Shown piece by piece: positions 43,511 through 51,484 of a stretch of 64,000 bases of DNA. The DNA comes from Pedobacter mendelii (GTDB lineage: Bacteria; Bacteroidota; Bacteroidia; Sphingobacteriales; Sphingobacteriaceae), in the NCBI RefSeq assembly GCF_014635725.1, contig NZ_BMDJ01000010.1:124001-188000 (forward strand), read 5' to 3'. Numbering within the stretch: position 1 is the first letter of the stretch; each line of letters begins with the position of its first letter. The position numbers and the translations under genes were made by a program. The notes beneath the pieces were generated by a model. That model was given only the letters and a program-made list of their open reading frames with translations. It did no database searches and had not been told where the DNA came from.

Positions 43511-44230
43511 TTATTCTGCGAAAGCCAAAGCTGCAATGCTAACTTTTGATGCTCCGTTTTCGAGTAAAACATTTGCACAAGCTTCGAGTGTGGCACCTGT
43601 TGTAATTACATCGTCTATGAGCAAAATATGCTTACCTGCAATTTTTTCTGGATTCTGTATTTTGAAAACTGATTTCATGTTTTCATAACGATTGTACCTG
43701 CTCTTTTTTGTTTGGCTTTCTGTAGGAACAGGTCTGATTAAAATATTATCATAAAAATCTATTTCCATTTTTTTAGAAACACCTTCAACTATAAATGTAC
43801 TTTGATTATAACCTCTTAAGCGTAGTTTTTTTTGGTGCAAAGGAACTGGCATAATTAAATCTATATTTTGGTAAAGTGGACTATTTTTTAATCTTTCGCC
43901 AAGCATGTGTCCAAGCATTACACCAACATCTGTTTTGTTATTATACTTTAAACTGTGTATCAGATTTTGAACTTTGGCTCCTTTTCTGAAATACAACATT
44001 GCCATTGCAGCATTTAAAGGCAATCGGCCCCAAAACTGTTTTGCAACCCGATTTTCATCATGAACATGATAATCAGTAAAAGGTAAATCATACTGGCATT
44101 TTGTACAGATTAAATTTTCGTTTTGAAATATGGGCGTTCCGCATGCATTGCAAAGGTTTGGAAATAATAATCCGATTAAATCAGAAGCCCATTGCTGTAG
44201 CCAGGATTTTTTGGATTTGAGGATTTCCAT
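43511..44230 (-). CDS. ComF-family phosphoribosyltransferase-like protein
   Basis: This 239-residue protein has an N-terminal zinc-ribbon with two Cys pairs (CNACGTP and CTKCQYDLP) followed by a phosphoribosyltransferase domain with LIMPVPLHQKKLRLRGYNQS and the PRPP loop LLIDDVITTGATLEAC. This is the ComF/GntX layout. ComF contributes to DNA uptake during natural transformation in some bacteria; in others its role is uncertain. No other competence genes are near. It may be co-transcribed with the beta-helix lipoprotein gene downstream. Confidence 0.9.
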   Translation of the reverse strand: MEILKSKKSWLQQWASDLIGLLFPNLCNACGTPIFQNENLICTKCQYDLPFTDYHVHDENRVAKQFWGRLPLNAAMAMLYFRKGAKVQNLIHSLKYNNKTDVGVMLGHMLGERLKNSPLYQNIDLIMPVPLHQKKLRLRGYNQSTFIVEGVSKKMEIDFYDNILIRPVPTESQTKKSRYNRYENMKSVFKIQNPEKIAGKHILLIDDVITTGATLEACANVLLENGASKVSIAALAFAE

Positions 44231-44393
44231 GATGATAAAGTATTAAATATATCGAATAATAACTTTCGGCCAGAGGTTTTGAATTAATGGCCATGCTGAA
44301 AATTTATCTAAATAAATATAGTGTCTTTATCAGGATTTTCAAAATTTAAGCTTTTTGGGATGAAGATTTTGTATTTGCCAGGCAGATTAAAAA

Positions 44394-45455
44394 CTAGGCT
44401 TTAGCTTTTTCTTTAACGGCTAATTGTCCACAAGCGGCATCAATATCTTTACCGCGGCTACGGCGAATGTTTGTGTTTATACCCTGAGATTTAAGATAGT
44501 TGGAGAACGCATCGATTTTATCGCCTTCTGCATTGGTAAAATCTGCAAAAGAAATTGGGTTGTATTCAATAAGATTAACCTTACAAGGAATGTGTTTGCA
44601 GAATTTTGCTAAATCCATTGCATCAGAAATTTCATCATTGAAATGATTGAAAACAATGTATTCGTAAGTAACCGGGTTTTTGGTTTTGGCAAAATAGTAT
44701 TTAAGCGCATCAGCCAAAGCTTTTAAAGTATTTGCTTCGTTAATGGGCATAATTTCATTACGCTTTTTATCATCTGCTGCGTGAAGCGATAGTGCAAGAT
44801 TGAATTTGGCACCATCATCACCCAATTTTTTAATCATTTTTGCAATACCTGCAGTAGAAACTGTAATTCGTTTATAACTCATGTTTAAACCATCTGGAGC
44901 AGTGATGCGCTCGATAGATTTCATAACATTTGCATAGTTTAGAAGCGGCTCACCCATGCCCATATACACGATATTGGTTAATGGGTTATTATAATTCTGT
45001 TTCGCTTGTTTATCAATTAAAACAACCTGATCATAAATTTCATCGGCATTTAAGTTGCGCTTACGATCCATATAACCTGTTGCGCAAAATTTGCATGTTA
45101 AACTACAGCCAACTTGCGAACTTACGCAGGCCGTCATTCGGTCTTCCAAAGGAATTAAAACACCTTCAACAATATTTCCATCTGCAAGGCGGAAAGTGTT
45201 TTTAATGGTATGATCGTTACTAAATTGAGAATTATTTACCTGAACAGCATTAATGGCAAAATTTTCATCTAATGATTTGCGTAAATCTTTAGAAAGATTG
45301 CTCATTTCATCAAAACTGGTTGCCGATTTTTCCCATAACCATTGATAGATTTGCTTGCTTCTGAAAGCAGGTTGCTTCATTGCAGTCAATTGCTGTTGCA
45401 ACTGTTGCAAATCTAATGAGCGGATATCGGTTTTTTTTGCTGTTTTCTCTAACAT
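44394..45455 (-). CDS. rlmN: 23S rRNA (adenine-2503-C2)-methyltransferase
   Basis: This 353-residue radical-SAM enzyme starts at ATG 45455 (MLEKTAKKTDIRSLD). The in-frame ATG at 45518 would run into the toxin gene upstream and add a non-homologous hydrophobic stretch. It has GCSLTCKFCATG (C-x3-C-x2-C iron-sulfur site), YMGMGEPLLNY, and the C-terminal region with the catalytic Cys (DIDAACGQL). It methylates A2503 of 23S rRNA and A37 of some tRNAs. The start lies one base after the stop of the YoeB-type toxin reading frame. Confidence 0.97.
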   Translation of the reverse strand: MLEKTAKKTDIRSLDLQQLQQQLTAMKQPAFRSKQIYQWLWEKSATSFDEMSNLSKDLRKSLDENFAINAVQVNNSQFSNDHTIKNTFRLADGNIVEGVLIPLEDRMTACVSSQVGCSLTCKFCATGYMDRKRNLNADEIYDQVVLIDKQAKQNYNNPLTNIVYMGMGEPLLNYANVMKSIERITAPDGLNMSYKRITVSTAGIAKMIKKLGDDGAKFNLALSLHAADDKKRNEIMPINEANTLKALADALKYYFAKTKNPVTYEYIVFNHFNDEISDAMDLAKFCKHIPCKVNLIEYNPISFADFTNAEGDKIDAFSNYLKSQGINTNIRRSRGKDIDAACGQLAVKEKAKA

Positions 45456-45456
45456 T

Positions 45457-45737
45457 TTATTTATCACTATAATGACCCATAGCTGCAATAATGAAAACTG
45501 TAACAATGTCTTCATCAACTCTATAAATCAATCTGTCTTTTTGGTTTATTCTTCTAGACCAAAATTCGATAGGCCATATTTTAAAGTTTCAGGGTTTCCA
45601 ATTCCAGAATATGGATTTGATTTAAGTTCTTCAAATATTTGATTTATTCTTTTTATAGATGCTTTGTCTCCCGATTTGAAATGGAGTTTAATCTGTTTTT
45701 CGGCTATTTTTTCTAAAACTATTGAATATTCTCCCAT
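45457..45737 (-). pseudogene. Txe/YoeB-family toxin gene with a frameshift
   Basis: The first 57 or so codons (MGEYSIVLEKIAEKQIKLHF ... PETLKYGLSNF) match the N-terminal part of YoeB/Txe endoribonucleases, but the frame then closes as GLEE-stop at 45546. One frame over, the missing C-terminal part continues as FWSRRINQKDRLIYRVDED and ends AAMGHYSDK with a stop at 45457-45459. A single missing T in a run of four T (AATTTTGG at about 45562-45569) explains the break. The restored protein would have 93 residues with the catalytic RLIY and HY elements. It may be a true inactivating mutation, a sequencing error, or rarely a -1 frameshift. Confidence 0.85.
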
Positions 45738-45961
45738 AAGGATTTTGATGGATCCAAAGTTTTAACATTGCCTTTTTTTATAGATTCTTCGGCTTTTTCA
45801 ATCATCTCAACCATTTCAATTCCGTAAAGATTGATGGTTTTCTCACGCTCGGTTAATTCAGCTTTAGGTTGTTTTTTAAAAGCTACCTTCAAAGCTTTAG
45901 CAACGGCTTTTAAAGCAGCCATTTGCTCTTTAGTTTCGGGGTATATAATTAATGCTTCCAT
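45719..45961 (-). CDS. Antitoxin of the YoeB-type pair (DUF2683-like)
   Basis: This 80-residue protein begins MEALIIYPETKEQMAALKAV, has a Lys-rich middle (FKKQPKAELTERE) and ends DPSKSLWENIQ. It overlaps the toxin start by 19 bp, the usual antitoxin-first arrangement. Bacteroidota Txe/YoeB toxins are commonly paired with small proteins of this look. It should bind the toxin through its C-terminal part and repress its own promoter. The frame is intact, in contrast to the toxin. Confidence 0.8.
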   Translation of the reverse strand: MEALIIYPETKEQMAALKAVAKALKVAFKKQPKAELTEREKTINLYGIEMVEMIEKAEESIKKGNVKTLDPSKSLWENIQ

Positions 45962-45993
45962 ATTTATCGTTATTCGCTGCCAAACAATTTATA

Positions 45994-46001
45994 CAAAGGT
46001 A
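45994..46001 (-). promoter_or_regulatory. Candidate -7 box for the antitoxin-toxin-rlmN unit
   Basis: On the - strand the sequence reads TACCTTTG, a match to TAnnTTTG, 32 bp upstream of the antitoxin ATG. No good -33 TTG is found at 19-bp spacing. If real, the same transcript could extend through the toxin into rlmN. Confidence 0.45.
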
Positions 46002-46075
46002 CTAAAAAGCTTTTAAGCTGAAAGATATTAGCTTAAAGCAACCGATTGAAATTCAGAAATTTACAATTTATTGGT

Positions 46076-47038
46076 TTATCTTCCTCTTTGCCTGCTACTA
46101 GATTTTGCTACTGATTTACCTTTTGGAGGTCGTGTATTTCTACCTGATGAACCACTTTTACTGGCTGGCTTGGTAGAAGAATGACCAGTCGTTTTTTTTC
46201 CTGCTGATTTTTGAGCTGGTTTAAACGGCTTTTTTGGGTGTTCATTCTTTGTTTCCGGAATTTCTTCCCATGAGTTTGTTTTTTTCTTAGTGTTTTTTGG
46301 TTTTGAAGCAGCTTCAGAAGATGATTTTTCGACACTTTTCATAATGCCATTCATTTCTTCTTCTGTAAGTTCCCTAAATTCTCCAGTCGGGATGCCTTTC
46401 AGATTGATATTCATAATCCGGGTACGTTCCAGCTTGGTCACTTCATAGCCAAAATGTTCACACATTCTACGGATTTGCCTATTTAAACCTTGAATTAAAA
46501 TAATATTGAATACAAATGGGCCAATTTGCCGAACCTTACATTTGCGTGTATTTACACCTAAAATGGGTACGCCGTTACTCATTTCGAAAATAAAATCTTC
46601 GGTAATTGGTTTGTTAACGGTAACCAAATATTCTTTTTCGTGTTTGTTACCTGCTCTTAAAATTTTGTTTACAATATCGCCATTGTTGGTTAAGAATATC
46701 AAGCCAGAAGAATCTTTATCCAAACGCCCGATAGGAAAAATACGTTCGCTATGGTTTACATAATCAACAATGTTATCTTTAATATTTGATTCTGTGGTAC
46801 TGGTTATGCCAACAGGTTTATTAAAAGCCAATAGAATGAAATTCGATTCTTCCTTTGGTTCGATGTTGTGGCCGTTAACCATCACTTTATCTTTTGGAAA
46901 AACCTGATCGCCAATTTTGGCTCGCTTACCGTTTATAAAAACTGTACCTTTCTCGATAAATCTATCTGCCTCGCGACGGGAGCATAATCCGCTTTCGCTG
47001 ATAAATTTATTTAAACGAGTTGCAGAGTTATTATTCAT
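46076..47038 (-). CDS. rluF: 23S rRNA pseudouridine synthase (RluF-like) with long basic tail
   Basis: This 320-residue protein has an N-terminal S4 RNA-binding domain (LNKFISESGLCSRREADRFI) followed by the pseudouridine synthase domain with the catalytic GRLDKDSSGLIFLTNNGD and LNRQIRRMCEHFGYEV. The best family match is RluF (U2604 of 23S rRNA). After about residue 230 there is a low-complexity tail rich in Lys, Ser, Gly and Arg (KKTTGHSSTKPASKSGSSG), which likely binds RNA. Such tails are common in Bacteroidota relatives. Confidence 0.92.
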   Translation of the reverse strand: MNNNSATRLNKFISESGLCSRREADRFIEKGTVFINGKRAKIGDQVFPKDKVMVNGHNIEPKEESNFILLAFNKPVGITSTTESNIKDNIVDYVNHSERIFPIGRLDKDSSGLIFLTNNGDIVNKILRAGNKHEKEYLVTVNKPITEDFIFEMSNGVPILGVNTRKCKVRQIGPFVFNIILIQGLNRQIRRMCEHFGYEVTKLERTRIMNINLKGIPTGEFRELTEEEMNGIMKSVEKSSSEAASKPKNTKKKTNSWEEIPETKNEHPKKPFKPAQKSAGKKTTGHSSTKPASKSGSSGRNTRPPKGKSVAKSSSRQRGR

Positions 47039-47105
47039 GCTGCAATTTTACGGAAATAATTGCTTAATTAACCAAAGACGTGTGGTTAAATGGATTTAAA
47101 ATATA

Positions 47106-47177
47106 TTGCCACGGAAGCACAGATGAACACAGAAATTTATTCTTTTTTCTTCTGAAACCTCTGTGTTTCTGTGGCAA
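47106..47177. repeat. Palindromic pair of the TTGCCACAGAAGCACAGA repeat
   Basis: TTGCCACGGAAGCACAGA (47106-47123) is matched in inverted orientation by TCTGTGTTTCTGTGGCAA (47160-47177), 16 of 18 positions paired. The whole forms a 72-bp hairpin between rluF and the DinB gene. The same motif recurs near 59.6, 60.3 and 63.5 kb. Confidence 0.8.
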
Positions 47178-47221
47178 ATTTAGAAACCTATATTCTAAGT
47201 TTTCTTTGTAGGTAAAAATAA

Positions 47222-47743
47222 TTAAAAACTTTGGTCGTCTGCACTTGGCCCATAGCTGCCTGGAATTGGGATGTTCAATAGCCTCAAATAAACGCCTAAC
47301 TGTGCTCTATGGTGAATAGTCTGGCTAAAAGCTATTCGCATCATTTCGTATCGGGTTAAATCACCTAAAATCTGATCTCCATTTCTTAAAATCCATTGTT
47401 CATCAAAGGTGTTGGGTTGCGCTTTTTCCAGTTCAGCTTTTCCACTTTGATAACTGGTTTCCAGAAGCCTGATTAAATCATCACTGTTTTCAATGTGTTT
47501 CTCTTCATAAGGAGCAGTTGCGAAATCCAAGCCATCGGCTGTGAAAGCCATACTTACCCACTCTGGTAACTCTGCAATGTGGCTTGCCAATGATTTCATT
47601 TTCATGCTTTTTTCATGAGGCGCCCAATCAAACTTATCGGCAGGAACAAGTGCGATAAATTTTTTTGTAGTGTTAAATTCTGCTTCGAATTCTTTTAATA
47701 ATGCTTTGATAATGTCCATGTTTTGTTGTTTAGATTTTTCCAT
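47222..47743 (-). CDS. DinB-family protein
   Basis: The start ATG at 47743 (MEKSKQQNMDIIKALLKE) is preferred; earlier in-frame starts at 47758 or 47827 would add a Cys-rich stretch not typical of the family. The 173-residue protein has the four-helix DinB fold with putative metal-binding His in SLASHIAELPEW and in TIHHRAQLGVYLRLLNIPIPG, the last being a DinB hallmark. DinB/YfiT proteins are metal-dependent thiol- or stress-linked enzymes, with poorly defined roles. The upstream WYL-type regulator could control it. Confidence 0.85.
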   Translation of the reverse strand: MEKSKQQNMDIIKALLKEFEAEFNTTKKFIALVPADKFDWAPHEKSMKMKSLASHIAELPEWVSMAFTADGLDFATAPYEEKHIENSDDLIRLLETSYQSGKAELEKAQPNTFDEQWILRNGDQILGDLTRYEMMRIAFSQTIHHRAQLGVYLRLLNIPIPGSYGPSADDQSF

Positions 47744-47911
47744 TGTATTGATTTCCATTAATAGTAGGTCGGTTATAATCATGGTTTTGGATTTTGTTTC
47801 AACAAAGAAAATACAGCAGACTGACAACCCTATGGCAGTGTGAAAATAGAAGCAGCAATTATTTAAATTTTGGTATCGATATAGAATTTCAACCTTGATT
47901 GATACTACAAT

Positions 47912-48601
47912 TTAAAAATTTACGGGTAACATGCTCATGTAATTGCTAAGAGGCATATGTTCGGTTTTTAAAAAGGGCTTTTGGTGGTTCTTTAGACAAA
48001 CAATTCTTGTTAAGTTAAAATCGCGGTATTGATTTCGATAATGGCACCAAGCAATCAAATGCCAGCTGAAGGCATAGAATATTAATCCAATTGGTTCAAC
48101 CTCTCTTTTACTGGTTTCCTCCTTGGCATTTTTATATTCCAGTTCTATTATATTCTTCTCTGTTATGGCATTTTGAATAAGCGAAAGATACTCGTAATTG
48201 AATCTTAAGCGTTCAGGAATCTGTAATCTAATGTGCTGGTTCATATTTTCCAGCTTTTCTTTCTGGCTGGTTTTTAAAACTGCCTTTACTTTTGTAAGGG
48301 CAGCAGTGTAATGGGTTCGGATTGAATTATCAGCAAAACCGTTAACCAAACTCTCTACCAAAAGTAATGCATTTGCTTCATCCATATTAAATGAAATGGG
48401 AGGCAAAAAATATCCCTGAACCAGAAAGTAACCTTTTGGTTGATCGAAGCTAACAGGAATTCCTTGTTCTTGCAAAGCTTTAATATCGCGATAAACCGTA
48501 CGCACGCTGATGTTAAATCGATCAGAAATTTTATCTGCCGTGATGTATTTTCTTGATTGCAGCAAGGTCAAAATCCCGAAAAGGCGATCGATGCGATTCA
48601 T
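47912..48601 (-). CDS. YafY-like transcriptional regulator (HTH + WYL domain)
   Basis: This protein of about 229 residues starts at ATG 48601 (MNRIDRLFGILTLLQSRK); an ATG at 48661 is less typical. It has an N-terminal winged HTH_11 domain (ITADKISDRFNISVRTVYRD) and a C-terminal WYL domain (VEPIGLIFYAFSWHLIAWCH). WYL domains sense ligands or nucleic acids. It lies upstream of the DinB gene in the same direction with a gap of about 170 bp, a common pairing in which the regulator may control its neighbour. Confidence 0.9.
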   Translation of the reverse strand: MNRIDRLFGILTLLQSRKYITADKISDRFNISVRTVYRDIKALQEQGIPVSFDQPKGYFLVQGYFLPPISFNMDEANALLLVESLVNGFADNSIRTHYTAALTKVKAVLKTSQKEKLENMNQHIRLQIPERLRFNYEYLSLIQNAITEKNIIELEYKNAKEETSKREVEPIGLIFYAFSWHLIAWCHYRNQYRDFNLTRIVCLKNHQKPFLKTEHMPLSNYMSMLPVNF

Positions 48602-48801
48602 GTTTGTTGGTTTTGTTAAAATTATAGAATTTTCATTGGTTTTCAATTTAGAGTTTTGCACAGTGGGGCATTGGAATAATAATTGAAAGGGTTTGTGTGG
48701 TTATAATTAAATACTATGCTTGGTATGTTATTTGTTCTATTAGCCATATTATGTCTTTTTAGCGAAAAGTTCGTTAAATAAGCAGACAAAATCTACAATT
48801 A

Positions 48802-51267
48802 ATGGCGGCCGTAATTCAGAAACGTTTCTTCAGGGCGATAAAAAGTAAAGTGATAATAGGATTTTTATTTGCCTGTTTTGCGCTGCTTTTAGCCTGGGGT
48901 ATAAGTAAGTTTGCCTTTACGCGAATGCTGAATACAGTTGAAGAAATTTCTGCACCAAATGACAGACTTAGAATTGTAAATGATTTATCGCACAAAATTG
49001 CACGGCTTGATCAGTTGCAGCGAGATGAGGCTTTTAATAAACAAGGGAATTATAGTTTTTTAAAAGAATCTCGAAAGTTGAGGTTAAGTTTAGATACCCT
49101 GCGAAAACTTTATACCGGCGATTCTTTACAGCTTGTCCGGATAAAATCTATTAAAAGTTTGCTTGTAGAAAGAGATAAGCAGTTTGTTTCCTATTTGCAG
49201 GTCCGAGAAACTTTGGTTAACACAAAGTCTTTTTCTGATGAAGTTAAAAAGTTGAACGAATTGGTAGCTACTCGTGGCAGAAAAACTGATAGTGCTGTTT
49301 TAACTACCGAAACAACTACCTCTACCACAACAGTTGCACCTGAAGAAGACGAAAAATCAAGAGGATTTTTGAGTAAACTTTTCGGAAAAAAAAAGGCTGA
49401 TGTTTATAAAATTATTAACGAAGAATTTAAGGTTAAACGTGATACACTGAATGCCAAGGCAGAAGATAGTGTTATGAAAAGTATGACTGGCTCTTTGAAG
49501 AATATAGAAATAGAACAACGCCAGAAAAGCCAGAAATTTTTAAAACGCGAGGCCGATTTATCCAATGCCAGTAATGCTTTAACCAATCAAATGCTGCAAA
49601 TTTTGAGAGAAGTTGAGGGACAGGCGGTGGCACAGGTTGATTTGAATGGCATTCAGGCTAAAGAAGTTGTAAATGATGGTATAACCCAAATTACAGCTAT
49701 AATTATAACTTTCTTTTTAATAACTGTTATATTACTTTATTTGATTTTGACAGATATTACCAGGAGTAATAAATATCGTAGGCAACTTGAATTGGCAAAA
49801 GACGAGGCGGAATATCATGGTAAGGCGAAACAGCGATTTTTATCGAATATGAGCCATGAAATACGAACGCCATTACAATCTATTTTAGGCTATGCAGAAT
49901 TAATTTCGCAGCAAGATAATCCAAAGAAGAAAGATGTTGATGCAATCTATCAATCTTCCATTCACTTGCTTCAAATTGTTAATGAGGTGTTGGATTATAA
50001 CCGAATTATTTCAGGAGAATTCAGTTTTAACAATCAGGTTTTTGATGTAAAGAAAGTGTTGGATGAAGTAATTTCGGTAATGCGGCCTCTTGCAGAGCAA
50101 AAATCGCTTAAATTAATTGTAGATTTAGATTTACCTGGTACTGAATTCATAAAAGGTGATGCTTTCAGATTAAAACAAATTTTGTTTAATTTATTGGGAA
50201 ATGCTGTGAAATTTACTTTAAAGGGCGAAATTTCATTGAAAGTTTCTTGTAAGAAACAAGCAGACAATTTGCATTTCAATTTCAAGATAAAAGATACGGG
50301 AATTGGTTTCGAAGAAAAAGACGTTTCCAAAATATTCAATGAGTTTGAGCAAATTGAATCTTCAGAAAGATATGTGCTTAACCAAACCGGAACTGGATTA
50401 GGTTTGCCCATTGTTAAATCGCTTATAGAGGGGCAAGGTGGAAGAATTCATGTTAAAAGCAAACCTGGTGTTGGTACAACATTTAATATTTATTTAACCT
50501 ATCTAGAAACATCAGAACGTATAAATGATGCTTTGGATTTAGAGCATTATGCAATTATTAATCCGGGTACAGTTTGGATAATTGATGATGACAAATTAAT
50601 TCTAAACTTATGTGGTTTGATTTTCGAGAAGAATAAAATTCCATATAAAAGCTTTAGTCAGGTTGCTGATATTTTGCAAGAAGAAACAACTGCCAACCTT
50701 AAATATGTTTTGGTTGATATGCGTTTACCTGAAATGACAGGTTTAGAACTATGCCATATTTTAAAGAAAAAACTACCCGAAAATATTAAATTTTATGCCA
50801 TTACCGCCCAGGTTTTACCAGAGGAACGCGAAATAGTTTTAAGCGAAGGTTTCGACGGACTGATAATGAAGCCTTTTCGTGCTGAAGATTTACTATCTAT
50901 TTTCGATAAAACTGAAATCTTAACCGAACAACCTGAATATGATTTTTCTTCTATCGAAAAAATGACTTTTGGCGATAAAGAAGTATTGGAAAAAATACTA
51001 AATAGGTTTAAACAAGATTGCGTTGACGATGCAAAGGAGTTGAAATTATATCTCGAAGAAAATAATCAGGATAAATGCAGATTAATTGTTCATCGCCTTG
51101 CGGGCAGAACTGCGCAAATGGGTGCAAAAACTTTGGCTACGGCATTTAGATTATTGGAAATTGAAATTGCCCAAAAAGGGTTGGATGGAAATGTTGAAAC
51201 TGAAGTTTTAATGCAGTTAAAAAAATTAGATGCTTTGATATCAGTTATGGAACCTCTCCCTGTATAA
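48802..51267 (+). CDS. Hybrid sensor histidine kinase with receiver and Hpt domains
   Basis: This 821-residue membrane protein has TM1 at about 14-36, a helical sensor region of about 250 residues with a Thr-rich linker (TTETTTSTTTV), and TM2 at about 293-316. HisKA follows with SNMSHEIRTPLQ (His352), then HATPase (LFNLLGNAVKFT, GTGLGLPIVKSL), a receiver domain (VWIIDDDKLIL, phospho-Asp639 in VDMRLPEMTG) and a C-terminal Hpt domain (LIVHRLAGRTAQMG, His764). All phosphorelay residues are present. The gene is convergent with the sigma-54 response regulator at 51485, a likely phosphotransfer partner. Confidence 0.94.
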   Translation: MAAVIQKRFFRAIKSKVIIGFLFACFALLLAWGISKFAFTRMLNTVEEISAPNDRLRIVNDLSHKIARLDQLQRDEAFNKQGNYSFLKESRKLRLSLDTLRKLYTGDSLQLVRIKSIKSLLVERDKQFVSYLQVRETLVNTKSFSDEVKKLNELVATRGRKTDSAVLTTETTTSTTTVAPEEDEKSRGFLSKLFGKKKADVYKIINEEFKVKRDTLNAKAEDSVMKSMTGSLKNIEIEQRQKSQKFLKREADLSNASNALTNQMLQILREVEGQAVAQVDLNGIQAKEVVNDGITQITAIIITFFLITVILLYLILTDITRSNKYRRQLELAKDEAEYHGKAKQRFLSNMSHEIRTPLQSILGYAELISQQDNPKKKDVDAIYQSSIHLLQIVNEVLDYNRIISGEFSFNNQVFDVKKVLDEVISVMRPLAEQKSLKLIVDLDLPGTEFIKGDAFRLKQILFNLLGNAVKFTLKGEISLKVSCKKQADNLHFNFKIKDTGIGFEEKDVSKIFNEFEQIESSERYVLNQTGTGLGLPIVKSLIEGQGGRIHVKSKPGVGTTFNIYLTYLETSERINDALDLEHYAIINPGTVWIIDDDKLILNLCGLIFEKNKIPYKSFSQVADILQEETTANLKYVLVDMRLPEMTGLELCHILKKKLPENIKFYAITAQVLPEEREIVLSEGFDGLIMKPFRAEDLLSIFDKTEILTEQPEYDFSSIEKMTFGDKEVLEKILNRFKQDCVDDAKELKLYLEENNQDKCRLIVHRLAGRTAQMGAKTLATAFRLLEIEIAQKGLDGNVETEVLMQLKKLDALISVMEPLPV

Positions 51268-51334
51268 GCCTAAGCTAGCTGTTATTTCATCGAAACTCCT
51301 CCCCAAGTGGATAAAGAAACAAAAATGACTGCTT

Positions 51335-51363
51335 TTAACCAACTTGCAAAACCGGTTGGTTAA
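51335..51363. terminator. Short hairpin between the two-component genes
   Basis: TTAACCAAC (51335-51343) and GTTGGTTAA (51355-51363) pair perfectly around an 11-nt loop. The hairpin lies 68 bp after the kinase stop, within the gap between convergent genes. There is no long T-run, so terminator function is uncertain. Confidence 0.35.
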
Positions 51364-51484
51364 GAATTATATTTAAGGTTTTACATTTGAATTCAAACCA
51401 CAGCCTATAATTTTACTTTTTTTAGGATAGGGCTTAATAACCCGTTACTAATCACTTTCTTTAATAGGGAGAGGCAGTTACTTT

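Noticed and set aside
45355..45642. A 95-codon + strand frame across the rlmN start and the toxin gene
   Set aside because: It is antisense to rlmN and the toxin frames, which have clear family motifs.
45457..45737. Programmed -1 frameshifting as the main explanation for the split toxin gene
   Set aside because: The Phe codon could re-pair, but the preceding Asn codon could not, so the site is not a standard slippery heptamer; a missing T is simpler.
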